Below are positions 8,875 to 17,315 of a stretch of 32,531 nucleotides of DNA, in pieces. Positions within the stretch are counted from its first letter, which is position 1, and every line of letters begins with the position of its first letter. The translations under genes and the position numbers were made by a program. The notes below the pieces were generated by a model that saw only the letters and a program-made list of their open reading frames with translations, did not search any database and was not told the origin of the DNA. The stretch comes from Acidimicrobiia bacterium (GTDB taxonomy: Bacteria > Actinomycetota > Acidimicrobiia > IMCC26256 > DASPTH01): NCBI GenBank assembly GCA_040880805.1, contig JBBDHW010000023.1, positions 1 to 32,531 of the forward strand, written 5' to 3'.

Positions 8875-10091
8875 GAGCCGGCGCGGCGCCGAATCGCGGC
8901 CTGCGCGAGCACCTCGAGGGTGCCGCGTGCCGTCGCCTCCCAGGTGTAACGGGCGGCGTGCTCACGCGCGCCGGCGCCAAGACGGGCGCGCAGGTCGGGA
9001 TCGGAGATCACCGTGTCGAGACACGCGGCGAGTTCGTCGCGCGTGTCGGCGAGCAACCCGGTGCGCCCCTCGATCACCGCGTCGACGAAGCCGGGTACAC
9101 GGGTCACGACCGACGGCGTGCCGCACGCCGCAGCTTCGGTGACAATCATCCCCCATCCCTCACGCGAGGAGGCCATGGAGAGCACCCACGCGCGCCGGTA
9201 GAGATCGATCACCTCGTCGTCGTCGACGCGACCCGGAAGGCTGATCCAGTCTTCGGCTCGCTCAGCGCGGATCTGTGCCTCGAGGTCGGGCCGGCAGTAG
9301 CCCTCCCCCGCGATCACCGCGCGCAGTGCAGGGTGCCGCGGCTTCAACGCGACGAGCGCGTCGATCAGCATGTCGTAGCGCTTCACCGGGACGAGACGGC
9401 CGACCGCGACGACGAGTGGGACGTCGGACTTCTCGCCGTCGGGCGTGAACTGCGGATCGATCCCCGGCGGGACCACGGTGACGTGGTCGGCCCGGAACTT
9501 GAGATCGTGCACGATCTCCCGCTTGCTCGACTCCGACAGCGTGACGATCGGCGTGTGCCGGTACATCGGTGGCGCGACCCTCGACTCGACGAAGTTCCCG
9601 AACGCCGCGAGCCGGCGTGGCAGCGTCATGCGCCACATCTCGGCGTGCACGTGGTGCAGCCAGGTGACGTGCGTGGTGCGTGCCCAGAGCGGCGAGAAGA
9701 ACGGCATGCCGTTCCAGATCTCGACGAGTCCGTCGCGCCCGCCGTGCCAGCCCATCATCTCGCTGAAGGCCGCGCGGGGGAACACGAGATACCGGCCGGC
9801 CTTCCGGATCACGCGGTAGCCGTCGCGCCAGCTCACCACTGGGTGGTTCGCCGCATACGAGGTGCGCATCGTGACCTCGATGCCCGCCTCGGCCCACAGC
9901 GCGGCGATGTTCGACGCGTGGAGCTCCGACCCGCCGGCCTCCGGATCGTCGAGGTCGCGCCATGCCAGGATGCTCACGCGCTCGAGACCGGCCTCACCGG
10001 CGACGTCGCCGAGCTTGGCGATCTCGGCATCGTGCCCGGCGGCGACCGCCCGAGTCCGTTGTGGCGCGCGCTCTCGACGGGGCCGGATCAT
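8871..10091 (-). CDS. GT4 family (GT-B fold) glycosyltransferase
   Basis: The 406-aa product has the layout of a retaining GT4 enzyme. An N-terminal acceptor domain contains ERVSILAWRDLDDPEAGGSE, with the glycine-rich GGSELHA stretch near residue 38. The C-terminal nucleotide-sugar domain contains VGRLVPVKRYD near residue 234 and the EX7E-type motif REGWGMIVTEAAACG near 308-325. Such enzymes act at the cytoplasmic face, using nucleotide sugars to extend lipid-linked glycans or cap metabolites. ATG 10091 is chosen because TACCAT lies 9 nt upstream; the frame stays open to 10205 but overlaps the divergent methyltransferase start. A GTG just before SILAW is a less likely later start. It is coupled to the AftD-like gene by a 4-nt overlap. 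Donor and acceptor are unknown. Confidence 0.85.
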   Translation of the reverse strand: MIRPRRERAPQRTRAVAAGHDAEIAKLGDVAGEAGLERVSILAWRDLDDPEAGGSELHASNIAALWAEAGIEVTMRTSYAANHPVVSWRDGYRVIRKAGRYLVFPRAAFSEMMGWHGGRDGLVEIWNGMPFFSPLWARTTHVTWLHHVHAEMWRMTLPRRLAAFGNFVESRVAPPMYRHTPIVTLSESSKREIVHDLKFRADHVTVVPPGIDPQFTPDGEKSDVPLVVAVGRLVPVKRYDMLIDALVALKPRHPALRAVIAGEGYCRPDLEAQIRAERAEDWISLPGRVDDDEVIDLYRRAWVLSMASSREGWGMIVTEAAACGTPSVVTRVPGFVDAVIEGRTGLLADTRDELAACLDTVISDPDLRARLGAGAREHAARYTWEATARGTLEVLAQAAIRRRAGS

Positions 10092-10100
10092 GGTCGAGGA

Positions 10101-10106
10101 ATGGTA
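10101..10106 (-). promoter_or_regulatory. Putative -10 box TACCAT for the GT4 gene
   Basis: TACCAT ends 9 nt before the ATG at 10091 on the minus strand, matching the near-leaderless arrangement at the other gene heads in this window. It would drive the GT4 / AftD-like pair. Confidence 0.45.
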
Positions 10107-10150
10107 TTCCGCCACCAACGCGGAGACGGGGCGGGGCCCAGCGTGCTCAA

Positions 10151-10156
10151 TAAGCT
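10151..10156 (+). promoter_or_regulatory. Putative -10 box TAAGCT for the 10165 methyltransferase (leaderless)
   Basis: TAAGCT is followed by 8 nt and the ATG at 10165. This decides between the possible methyltransferase starts at 10090 and 10165: the earlier ATG would overlap the divergent GT4 start codon, whereas 10165 sits at the leaderless distance. Confidence 0.5.
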
Positions 10157-10164
10157 TCTGGCGC

Positions 10165-10950
10165 ATGGCCCGCCTGACCGGCGAGCGCCCGATGGAGGGC
10201 GCCACACCCGACTCGCTCCTCGCGTTCCACGACGCGGGCTACCGCGAGATCCGCAACCGGCTCGGATCCGGCGCGGTCCTCGACGTCGGTTGTGGTGTGG
10301 GCACGGAGACCGCCGGCCTCGCGGCACCGGGCCGCATCGTGCTCGGCGTCGACTACAGCGCGGAGACGGCCGGCGACGCCGCGCGCCATCTCGGCACCGA
10401 CGGCCTGCGGTTCGCGGCAATGGACGGCGCCGCGCTCGGTGTCCGCGACCACACCATTGATTGGGTGTGCTCGTCCCACATCATCGAGCACTTCGTCGCA
10501 CCCGAGCGGCACGTCGCCGAGCTCGCGCGTGTGTGCGCGACGGGTGGCCGGGTGTTCGTGATCACCCCGAACCGGCCCGCAGACTTCGAGAACCCGTTCC
10601 ACGTCTCTCTGTTCGAAGCCGCCGAACTGGCATCGATGCTCCGTCTCTTCTTCGACGACGTCGAGGTGCTCGGCCTCGAGGGCTCGGCCGAGTTGCACGA
10701 GGACTTCGCCCGTCGGCGAGCGAGCGGTGAGCGCCTGCTCCGACTCGACCCCCTGCGTATCCGCCAGCGCGTGCCGAGAAGCTGGTACGTGTGGGGCTAC
10801 GAGCACGTGCTCCCGGTGGTGTACCGCGCGCTCGGCTCGTCGACCACCGGCATCGGTTCCGGCATCGACGACTCACACTTTTTCGTCACCGACCAGATCG
10901 AGCCCACGACTCCCGGCCTGTTCGCGATGGCGTCCGGCCCGCGCGTCTGA
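10165..10950 (+). CDS. Class I SAM-dependent methyltransferase
   Basis: The 261-aa product has SAM-binding motif I at residues 39-46 (LDVGCGVG), an acidic strand-2 end (LGVDYSAE) and the post-motif region with SSHIIEHFVAPE. This is the Methyltransf_11-type Rossmann fold; such enzymes in glycan loci often O-methylate sugars or lipid carriers. The C-terminal part (RVPRSWYVWGYEHVLP onward) is not recognised and may set the substrate. The start is chosen from the TAAGCT box 8 nt upstream. The last 78 nt overlap the end of the convergent MBL-fold gene. Methyltransferase assignment is firm; substrate is unknown. Confidence 0.82.
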   Translation: MARLTGERPMEGATPDSLLAFHDAGYREIRNRLGSGAVLDVGCGVGTETAGLAAPGRIVLGVDYSAETAGDAARHLGTDGLRFAAMDGAALGVRDHTIDWVCSSHIIEHFVAPERHVAELARVCATGGRVFVITPNRPADFENPFHVSLFEAAELASMLRLFFDDVEVLGLEGSAELHEDFARRRASGERLLRLDPLRIRQRVPRSWYVWGYEHVLPVVYRALGSSTTGIGSGIDDSHFFVTDQIEPTTPGLFAMASGPRV

Positions 10951-12363
10951 CGACGCTGTTGTCGTGAAGCGCCCGGAGAGCCGCTCGAACAACGAGCCCG
11001 AGCCTCCGCTGCGCAACGCGTCGGCCCACTCGAGCCACTCGCGCCGACGTCGCCACACCACCTCCGCGAGGCGGGGGCTCACCGACCGCCGGAGCGGCAG
11101 GTAGCCGAGCTCCCACGGCACGAGCAGGGCCCAGAAGGTGAGATCGTCGCCCGCGCCGCCGGGCAACACGTGAACGTGGATCCGCATCGACCCGTGAACG
11201 ACGTGGAGGAGGCGCTTCTCGATCGCGTCGGCCAGCACCGCGTCGTTCACCTCGATGATGCTCGCCACGTCCGGTGGCGGTTCTGACAGTCGGTACACCG
11301 CGCCGCGACCGAAGTCGAGCACCCAGAACGGGAGTAGCGACGCCGGCACCTTGAAGACGATGGGCCGGCGCGGCAGAGCGCGGCGGAGCAACACCGAACG
11401 GAAGACGTCGAGGAACCCCTGGAGGTAGGTGGCGAACTGCGCGTACTCGAGCGTCACACCCTTCTCTGCGATGGTCTGCGCGTCGATCTTGGGCTGCACC
11501 TCGGCCGCCAACTCGTCGAGCCGGCGATCGCGGTCGACGTACCAGTCGATCCCCGAACGTTCGAAGCCCCCCGCCGAGCTCCACCGGTCGCCCGGATCCA
11601 TCTGCACGGCTTCGGTGGTCGCGTTCGGACGTTCGTGCGCGAAGGCGCGCACCACGTCCTGCGGAGTCACGAGATGACGGTTCACGTGCCGGCTCTCAGG
11701 ATGCAGGAACGCGACCATGCTGCCGAACGGCACGCCGTACCGCGGCTCGAGCTCCCCCACGACGCTGAGCCAGTCGCGTATGTAGTCGTCTCGCGTGACG
11801 AGCGTGAGGTCGTCGGGATCGTCGGCTGTGTAGCACGTGGGGTACGCCTGCGCGAACGAGTAGCTCTTGAAGACGAACGTCGGCGTGCCGAACTCGTCTC
11901 GTATGTGGCGTAGCGCTCGTCCGCGGATCTTGCTGTCGTTGACATCGACGAGCACGTCGTTGCCGTCGGCAACCACGAAGACGGTGTCGTCCGCGCCGTA
12001 CTGATACGAGGCGACGCGCACGCGGGGACCGAGCTGCACGACCTGCCCGTGCGGGAGCTCCATCACCTCGTGAAAGTCGAGCGCCCGCACCTCTCCTGCC
12101 ATCACGTCGATCCCGAACTTCGGTACGAGCACGTGAGTTCGGCGGTCGATCCGCCTCATCGAGGGGAAATGGAAATGGTCGAAGTGGTGGTGGGTGAGGT
12201 AGACGTAGTCGGGGGCGAGCCAGGCCGGGGCGGCGTCCTGCGTCGGTGGGTAGTGCCACCATGAGCGCCAGTAGCACGAGCCCGACAGCCAGGGGTCGAC
12301 GAGGATCGTGCCGGCGCTCGTCTCGACGTAGAGGCAGCTGTGGCCGATGATCGTGAAGCGCAT
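10873..12363 (-). CDS. MBL-fold metal-dependent hydrolase with long C-terminal domain (CMAH-like MBL region)
   Basis: The 496-aa product begins MRFTIIGHSCLYVETSAG, followed by ILVDPWLSG, as in UlaG-like and CMP-Neu5Ac-hydroxylase-like MBL domains. The metal-binding signature THHHFDH lies at about residues 57-63, and a later D-rich strand (VLVDVNDSKI) fits the fold. The last ~250 residues are not a domain I can name. It has no signal peptide and is probably cytoplasmic. ATG 12363 is chosen because the fold begins there; the frame upstream runs into the acyltransferase gene. It follows that gene after 4 nt and is likely co-translated with it. The reaction is unknown; a phosphoester or lipid-linked intermediate hydrolase or a CMAH-like oxygenase are both possible. 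Confidence 0.75.
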   Translation of the reverse strand: MRFTIIGHSCLYVETSAGTILVDPWLSGSCYWRSWWHYPPTQDAAPAWLAPDYVYLTHHHFDHFHFPSMRRIDRRTHVLVPKFGIDVMAGEVRALDFHEVMELPHGQVVQLGPRVRVASYQYGADDTVFVVADGNDVLVDVNDSKIRGRALRHIRDEFGTPTFVFKSYSFAQAYPTCYTADDPDDLTLVTRDDYIRDWLSVVGELEPRYGVPFGSMVAFLHPESRHVNRHLVTPQDVVRAFAHERPNATTEAVQMDPGDRWSSAGGFERSGIDWYVDRDRRLDELAAEVQPKIDAQTIAEKGVTLEYAQFATYLQGFLDVFRSVLLRRALPRRPIVFKVPASLLPFWVLDFGRGAVYRLSEPPPDVASIIEVNDAVLADAIEKRLLHVVHGSMRIHVHVLPGGAGDDLTFWALLVPWELGYLPLRRSVSPRLAEVVWRRRREWLEWADALRSGGSGSLFERLSGRFTTTASSDARAGRHREQAGSRGLDLVGDEKV

Positions 12364-12367
12364 CGCG

Positions 12368-14467
12368 TCAGGTCCCGCGCGTCTTGCGCCGGTCGTAGTG
12401 CTCCACCACGTCGGTCTGCTCGACGGAGGGCTCGTGTGCGACCCGCTCGAGCTGCGGCACGAGCCACGCCGCGACCATGCCCGCACCCTCGACCGTGAAG
12501 TGCACACCATCGTCGCGAATGCGCACGCCCCGGAGATACTCCGCGAACCTGCCGCCGGGAGAGACGTAGCGATTCAGATCGATCAACTCGTACGCGCTGG
12601 GGTGCGCGACGACGTAGTCACGGAGCAGCGCGTTCACGCGGTCGACACGCCACGGCTCGTACTCGGGAAAGCTCTCCGATCCTCCGACGAGCTCGGGACG
12701 AGAGAAGAACGGCGTGGTCAGCACCACGATGTTCGCACCCTGCGACGCGAGCAATCGGGTCGCCTCGCCGAGCTCCGACAAGAAGTAGCGGTCGAATCCC
12801 ACCGAGCCGGGGCTGTACTGCCGGCCGTCGATCTCTCGGTCGAGCAGGTCCCACGCGCCGGTGAGCAGCACGACCACGTTGGGCTGGAACTCCACGATCC
12901 TGTTGACCCAGCGTTGGTTCCAGTCGTCGCATTCGAGCTGCTGGTCGATGAGCTCACCGCCGACGCGGATCATGCCGCCGCGGAGCATGCCGCACCCGAA
13001 CGTGCCGCCGTTCCTGAACTCGACGCTCCCGTTGCTCGCGGCCGCGACGTTCCCCAGACCGATGCCGAGCGTGACCGCTACGGAATCCCCGACCAGGAGC
13101 ACACGGGAAGCTGTGGGCGCGGTGGGCACCACGCTGCTCTCCGGAGTGGGGGCGCGCCGAGGGGCCTGGCGCTCGACCGAGCCCCGGGCGACGTTCGCCA
13201 CCGACGTCTCGCCGCCGGTGGTCGACAGGACCAAGGCCACGACGAGTGCACCCGCGACCGCCGGTATCACGAGCGCCGGCCGCGGGATCCGGAGCGTCCC
13301 CCGACGGATCGGTCGCTCGACCAGGTAGTACGAGAGGTCGGCGAGAACGAACGTAGTCGCGAGGCGCAGGAAGAGGAGGGCGTTCCCCTCGACTCCGGTG
13401 CGGGCAGTGGTGAGCGTGAGGTAGACGGGCCAGTGCCAGAGGTACAGCCCGTAGGAGATCATCCCGATCCAACGGAGAGGGAACCACGACAGCGCCAAAC
13501 CGATGGTCCCCCGGTCGGGCTGCGTCACCGACACGATGACGGCGACGACGGCGAGCGCGGCGAGGAGGAAGCCGCCGCGATAGAGCCCGTCGGTACGCTC
13601 CGACATGTGCGACCACAACCACAACGTGTACACGGCACCGACGAGCGCGGCAGCCCGGAGCACGAGCCGCGCCGCACGCGACCTGATCGGACCGTGGAGG
13701 TACACGAGGATCGCCGCGATCGCGCCGAGAAGCAGTGACTGCGCGCGGGTGTCGGTTCCGTAATAGACACGCGAAGGGTCGTGCCCCGGCGCGTAGAGCA
13801 GCCCCATGAGCACCGCCGACCCGACGAGCATCGCAAGCGAAGCCGCGAGCAGGACGCGCAGCGAGCGCCCCACCGCGAGAACACCGGCGACGATCAGCGG
13901 CCAGATCAGGTAGAACTGCTCCTCGATCGCGAGCGACCACATGTGCCGGAACGGTGACGGCTGCGTGAAGTGCTCGAAGTACGAATCGCCGGAGAACACG
14001 AACTTCCAGTTCGCGACGTAGCCGATCGTCGCGAAGCCGTCAGAGCGGATGCGCGCAACCTCTCCCGGCGCCGCGAACACAGCCGCGTAGACAAGGATCC
14101 CGACGATCACGAGCCCGAGCGCGGGGAGAAGGCGTCGAGCTCGACGCGCCCAGAACGCGGCCAGATCGATTCGCGGTCGCGAACTCCACTCAGTAACCAG
14201 CAGCGTCGTGATGAGGAAGCCGCTCAGCACGAAGAAGGCGTCGACTCCGAGATAGCCGCCGATCATCCAGGATTGCCCGGCGTGGTAGAGCAGCACTGAG
14301 CCCACCGCGAACGCACGGATCCCGTCGAGCGCGGGCTGGTAGCTGAACTGTGACGCGGGACGGTGTGACGACTCGCTCGCCGGAGACCGCGCCGATTCCG
14401 CGTCGACCTCAGGCGAAGTCGGTGGTGACTCCGCGACGCGGGCCGTCTCGTGCAGGGTTCGAGCCAG
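12368..14467 (-). CDS. OafA-type membrane acyltransferase fused to SGNH domain (OatA-like), non-AUG start proposed
   Basis: With the proposed CTG start at 14467 the protein has 699 aa. The N-terminal acyltransferase-3 membrane domain carries YQPALDGIRAF with the catalytic R-x10-H pair at R51 and H62, then GVDAFFVLSGFLIT. After a Pro/Thr-rich linker comes an extracytoplasmic SGNH esterase-like domain with VLLVGDS near residue 457 and a C-terminal DDGVHF near 652. Such fusions O-acetylate or acylate envelope polysaccharides or peptidoglycan. The in-frame GTG at 14305 would remove the conserved LDGIR segment, so translation must begin upstream. The frame is open back to a TAA at 14504-14506 but contains no ATG, GTG or TTG. 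CTG 14467 follows GGGGGA at a 6-nt spacing. The exact start is uncertain; the family is clear. Confidence 0.8.
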   Translation of the reverse strand: MARTLHETARVAESPPTSPEVDAESARSPASESSHRPASQFSYQPALDGIRAFAVGSVLLYHAGQSWMIGGYLGVDAFFVLSGFLITTLLVTEWSSRPRIDLAAFWARRARRLLPALGLVIVGILVYAAVFAAPGEVARIRSDGFATIGYVANWKFVFSGDSYFEHFTQPSPFRHMWSLAIEEQFYLIWPLIVAGVLAVGRSLRVLLAASLAMLVGSAVLMGLLYAPGHDPSRVYYGTDTRAQSLLLGAIAAILVYLHGPIRSRAARLVLRAAALVGAVYTLWLWSHMSERTDGLYRGGFLLAALAVVAVIVSVTQPDRGTIGLALSWFPLRWIGMISYGLYLWHWPVYLTLTTARTGVEGNALLFLRLATTFVLADLSYYLVERPIRRGTLRIPRPALVIPAVAGALVVALVLSTTGGETSVANVARGSVERQAPRRAPTPESSVVPTAPTASRVLLVGDSVAVTLGIGLGNVAAASNGSVEFRNGGTFGCGMLRGGMIRVGGELIDQQLECDDWNQRWVNRIVEFQPNVVVLLTGAWDLLDREIDGRQYSPGSVGFDRYFLSELGEATRLLASQGANIVVLTTPFFSRPELVGGSESFPEYEPWRVDRVNALLRDYVVAHPSAYELIDLNRYVSPGGRFAEYLRGVRIRDDGVHFTVEGAGMVAAWLVPQLERVAHEPSVEQTDVVEHYDRRKTRGT

Positions 14468-14473
14468 CTCCGT

Positions 14474-14479
14474 TCCCCC
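14474..14479 (-). promoter_or_regulatory. Possible ribosome binding site GGGGGA before a CTG start
   Basis: On the minus strand GGGGGA is followed by 6 nt (acggag) and the CTG at 14467. It is the best Shine-Dalgarno-like sequence in the 5' part of the acyltransferase frame, which lacks conventional start codons. A second CTG at 14455 is poorly spaced from it. Confidence 0.3.
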
Positions 14480-14507
14480 AGTGGCAGCTCGCGTGCGGGG
14501 CCGTTAC

Positions 14508-14513
14508 AGGATA
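14508..14513 (-). promoter_or_regulatory. Putative -10 box TATCCT for the acyltransferase / MBL operon
   Basis: TATCCT (TAnnnT) would start transcription near 14500, giving a leader of roughly 30 nt before CTG 14467. Unlike the other boxes in the window it is not at leaderless distance from a start codon. Confidence 0.35.
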
Positions 14514-14567
14514 TGCGACACCACAGACCCGCGTGACGGTCGGCACAATCCGGCGAGAGGCCACTGG

Positions 14568-14573
14568 TAGCGT
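14568..14573 (+). promoter_or_regulatory. Putative -10 box TAGCGT for the five-gene GT operon (leaderless)
   Basis: GGTAGCGT is followed by 8 nt and the ATG at 14582, nearly the same layout as GGTAGACT before 2421. It would drive the operon 14582-22052. Confidence 0.5.
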
Positions 14574-14581
14574 GCGCGGCG

Positions 14582-15922
14582 ATGGCCGCCCGCAACCGTC
14601 GCTTCTTCGCACGGATGGGTCTCGTCACAGCGGGGGCGGCCATCTGGCGCGTGTGGTACGCGGCCGCGATCGTGGATCCCCGCGTGCGCGACGTGCGCCT
14701 GAGCGACCAGGTCTTCTACACGGTGCAGGCGAACCTGCTCGCCCACGGTCACGGATTCTCCAACCCGTTTGCCTTCATCTTCTTCGACCGCGAGATCCCG
14801 ACCGCGCTCCACCCACCGCTCTACTCGCTCGTGTTGGCGCTCCCGGCCCGGCTCGGGATCACCAGCGAGCTCTCCTATCGCGTCATCACCGCGCTCCTCG
14901 GGGCGGTCGTCGTGTTCCTCGTGGGCATGCTCGGCCGCCAGCTCGGGGGCGACCGCGTCGGCATCGTCGCCGCGATCCTCGCCGCCGCGTACCCTCCGCT
15001 CTGGACCAACGACGCGGTCATCGGGTTGGAGACGCTCTACTGCCTCCTCGTGGTGCTCGCGTTGATGGCCGCGTACCGGTTCTGGGACTCACCCGGGATC
15101 AAGCCGGCCGCGGCGATGGCCGTCCCTCTCTCCCTCGCGGTGCTCACGCGCTCGGAGGGACTGGTCCTGTTCGTGCTGCTCGGGGGGTCGACGGTGCTGC
15201 TCGCGCGCGGTATCGACTGGAAGCGCAAGCTGCAACTGCTCGGCGTGGTGGCCGGGATCGGTGTCGTCATCACCGCGCCGTGGGTGGTTCGGAACCTCGT
15301 GACGTTCGAGGAACCCACCACGCTCGGAACTGGCTTCGGCGGCGTCCTCGCGTACGGCAACTGCGACACGACCTATTACGGCGAGAAGTTGGGGTACTGG
15401 GACGACAGCTGCAGCTTCGGCGACTATCCCCGGAACCTCGAGGAGAGCGTGGTCGACGCGCGCGCACGCGACCAAGGGCTCACGTACATTCGGAATAACC
15501 TCGACCGCGTGCCGGTGGTAATGCTCGCAAGAATTGGCCGCATCTGGAACGTGTTTCAACCGGTCCAGGATGTCCATCTGAACGATGCGTTCGAACGACG
15601 CGGCCTGGTCGAATCGTGGGCGGTGCTCCTCGCCTACTACCTCTTGATCCCATTCGCGATCGGCGGGCTCTTCGTGATGCGGCACCGGCACCTTCCGATC
15701 TTTCCGATGCTCGCGATCGCCGCCGCGGTCACGATCACCGTCGTGGTGGGATTTCCGGTCACGCGTTATCGCGCGCCGTTCGACCTCGTGATACCGGTCC
15801 TCGCCGCGTTCTCGCTCGACGCGCTCTGGCGCCGTTACCGCGCGGCGAGATCCGCCTCGAGCGCGCCGCTTGTCGACGACGCCTGTTCCACTCCCCGCTC
15901 GGTCGAGCACGTGGCTCCATGA
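14582..15922 (+). CDS. GT39-like membrane glycosyltransferase, paralogue 1
   Basis: The 446-aa polytopic protein starts with MAARNRRFFARMG and enters the membrane at once. The first extracytoplasmic loop has LSDQVFYTVQANLLAHG, matching the acidic loop of GT39/PMT-like GT-C enzymes that use polyprenyl-phosphate sugars. Further landmarks are HPPLYSLVLALPARLG, YPPLWTNDAVIG and LTRSEG. An extracytoplasmic loop has a cysteine pair at residues 261 and 277 (NCDTTYYG then DSC), probably a disulfide. ARIGRIW follows, then two or three terminal helices. It shares all these landmarks with the next two genes, showing tandem duplication. Its TGA overlaps the next ATG by 4 nt. Substrates are unknown. Confidence 0.82.
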   Translation: MAARNRRFFARMGLVTAGAAIWRVWYAAAIVDPRVRDVRLSDQVFYTVQANLLAHGHGFSNPFAFIFFDREIPTALHPPLYSLVLALPARLGITSELSYRVITALLGAVVVFLVGMLGRQLGGDRVGIVAAILAAAYPPLWTNDAVIGLETLYCLLVVLALMAAYRFWDSPGIKPAAAMAVPLSLAVLTRSEGLVLFVLLGGSTVLLARGIDWKRKLQLLGVVAGIGVVITAPWVVRNLVTFEEPTTLGTGFGGVLAYGNCDTTYYGEKLGYWDDSCSFGDYPRNLEESVVDARARDQGLTYIRNNLDRVPVVMLARIGRIWNVFQPVQDVHLNDAFERRGLVESWAVLLAYYLLIPFAIGGLFVMRHRHLPIFPMLAIAAAVTITVVVGFPVTRYRAPFDLVIPVLAAFSLDALWRRYRAARSASSAPLVDDACSTPRSVEHVAP

Positions 15923-17304
15923 CTGCCGAGCCGTCGACCGCCCAAAGCTCGACCATTGGTGCGCCGACGACGCCGCGGCGCACGACCTCCACGCGCGACC
16001 CCGTGAGGTTCTTCGCCCGACGGCTCGGCGTCATCACGGTGTTCGCGTTCGCGGTGCGCGTGGCCAACGTCTTGTGGTGGCGACCGACTACCGATATCCA
16101 CAGCTACCACAACGGCTATTACCTCTGGGGCGACGCGTACTACTACCACTGGCAAGCAAACGCGCTGGCCAAGGGCTATTGGTTCGTCGACCCGTTCCGC
16201 TTCTCGATCTTCGGCTCCACCCACCGGCCGAGCAGTGTGCACCCGCCGCTCTACACGATCTACCTCTCGATGTGGTCGTGGCTCGGGCTCGACACGGTCA
16301 CCTGGCACCGTCTTGCATCGTGCGTGCTCGGCGCGGCTGCGGTACTCGTGATCGGCATCGTCGGGTACCGAATCGCGGGCACCGCCGTCGGTCTCCTCGC
16401 CGCCGGCATCGCCGCCGTGTATCCGCAGCTCTGGATCAACGACGGCATGCTGCTCTCCGAGCCGATGGCGGTGCTCACTGCCGCGGTTGTGATCCTCGTG
16501 GCGTACGAGTTCTGGCGCCGGCCGAGCATGCGATGGGCGGTGCTCCTGGGTCTGGCGTGCGCGCTCGCGACTGCGAGTCGGTCCGAGCTCAGTCTCCTGT
16601 TCCCACTGCTCGTGATTCCTCTGGCGCTCCTCGCGAAGGGCCCGGATCGCAAGCGACGGCTGCAAATGGCGGGAGCCGCGTGCGTCGCGGGAGGGCTCCT
16701 CCTCCTGCCCTGGGTCACGTTCAACCTGCTCCGGTTCGAGGAGTTCTCCACCATGAACACCGGGTTCGGGGCCGCGCTCTCCGCCGCGAGCTGCGACGAG
16801 ACGTACTACGGGGATCGCATCGGCTACTACGCCGACTGTTTCCAGGGCCCGTGGCCACCGCCCTCGTACGACGAGTCCGAGAGCGACGCGGTGGCGCGCA
16901 AGGACGCGATGAAGTACATCAAGGCACACCTCGGGCGACTGCCCGTGGTGGCCGCGGCGCGCGTCGGTCGCCTGTGGGATCTCTACATGCCCGGCGACAC
17001 CACGAGACTCGACTACGCGCTCGAGGGACGGGGCCGTGCCGCGTCGTGGATCGGGCTCTTCTCCTATTACCTGCTCGCACCCTTCGCGGTGGTCGGCCTG
17101 GTCGTACTGCGACGACGACGAGTGCCCCTCCTGCCGCTCATGGCGTTCATCGTCATCGCAACGATCGCGGCGGCGCTCTTCTTCGGAAACACGAGGTACC
17201 GCGCGCCCGCTGAGGTCTCCGTGGTCCTCGCGGCCGCCACCGGGATGGTCGCGGCCTGGCACCGGCTCGCCGACCGGCGTTCGGACCCGGTCGCTTCCGC
17301 CTGA
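15919..17304 (+). CDS. GT39-like membrane glycosyltransferase, paralogue 2
   Basis: The 461-aa product has a Thr/Ser/Pro-rich cytoplasmic N-terminus of about 30 residues before the first helix. The GT-C loop motif is GDAYYYHWQANALAKG, followed by HPPLYTIYLSMWSWLG, YPQLWINDGMLLSE and ASRSEL. The cysteine pair lies at residues 292 and 307 (SCDETYYG then ADC), and ARVGRLWDLY follows. The ATG at 15919 overlaps the preceding TGA (ATGA), so the frame upstream to 15616 is not coding for this protein. It is closest to the next gene, with which it shares YYHWQANALA and HRLASCVLGA. It probably transfers a lipid-linked sugar at the outer face of the membrane; specificity is unknown. Confidence 0.82.
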   Translation: MTAEPSTAQSSTIGAPTTPRRTTSTRDPVRFFARRLGVITVFAFAVRVANVLWWRPTTDIHSYHNGYYLWGDAYYYHWQANALAKGYWFVDPFRFSIFGSTHRPSSVHPPLYTIYLSMWSWLGLDTVTWHRLASCVLGAAAVLVIGIVGYRIAGTAVGLLAAGIAAVYPQLWINDGMLLSEPMAVLTAAVVILVAYEFWRRPSMRWAVLLGLACALATASRSELSLLFPLLVIPLALLAKGPDRKRRLQMAGAACVAGGLLLLPWVTFNLLRFEEFSTMNTGFGAALSAASCDETYYGDRIGYYADCFQGPWPPPSYDESESDAVARKDAMKYIKAHLGRLPVVAAARVGRLWDLYMPGDTTRLDYALEGRGRAASWIGLFSYYLLAPFAVVGLVVLRRRRVPLLPLMAFIVIATIAAALFFGNTRYRAPAEVSVVLAAATGMVAAWHRLADRRSDPVASA

Positions 17305-17315
17305 CCAACAACCTC

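Noticed and set aside
6325-8949. 874-codon open frame on the plus strand opposite the long AftD-like gene
   Set aside because: It is Arg/Glu/His-rich with no recognisable domain and is antisense to a well-conserved membrane enzyme; long antisense frames are expected at this G+C content.
10090-10164. Earlier ATG at 10090 for the plus-strand methyltransferase
   Set aside because: It shares bases with the divergent GT4 start codon, the added residues do not look conserved, and a leaderless box points to 10165.
14440-14540. Possible tRNA: GGTTCGAGCC looks like a T-loop
   Set aside because: The flanking bases do not form a T-stem on either strand, and no anticodon arm or acceptor pairing was found.
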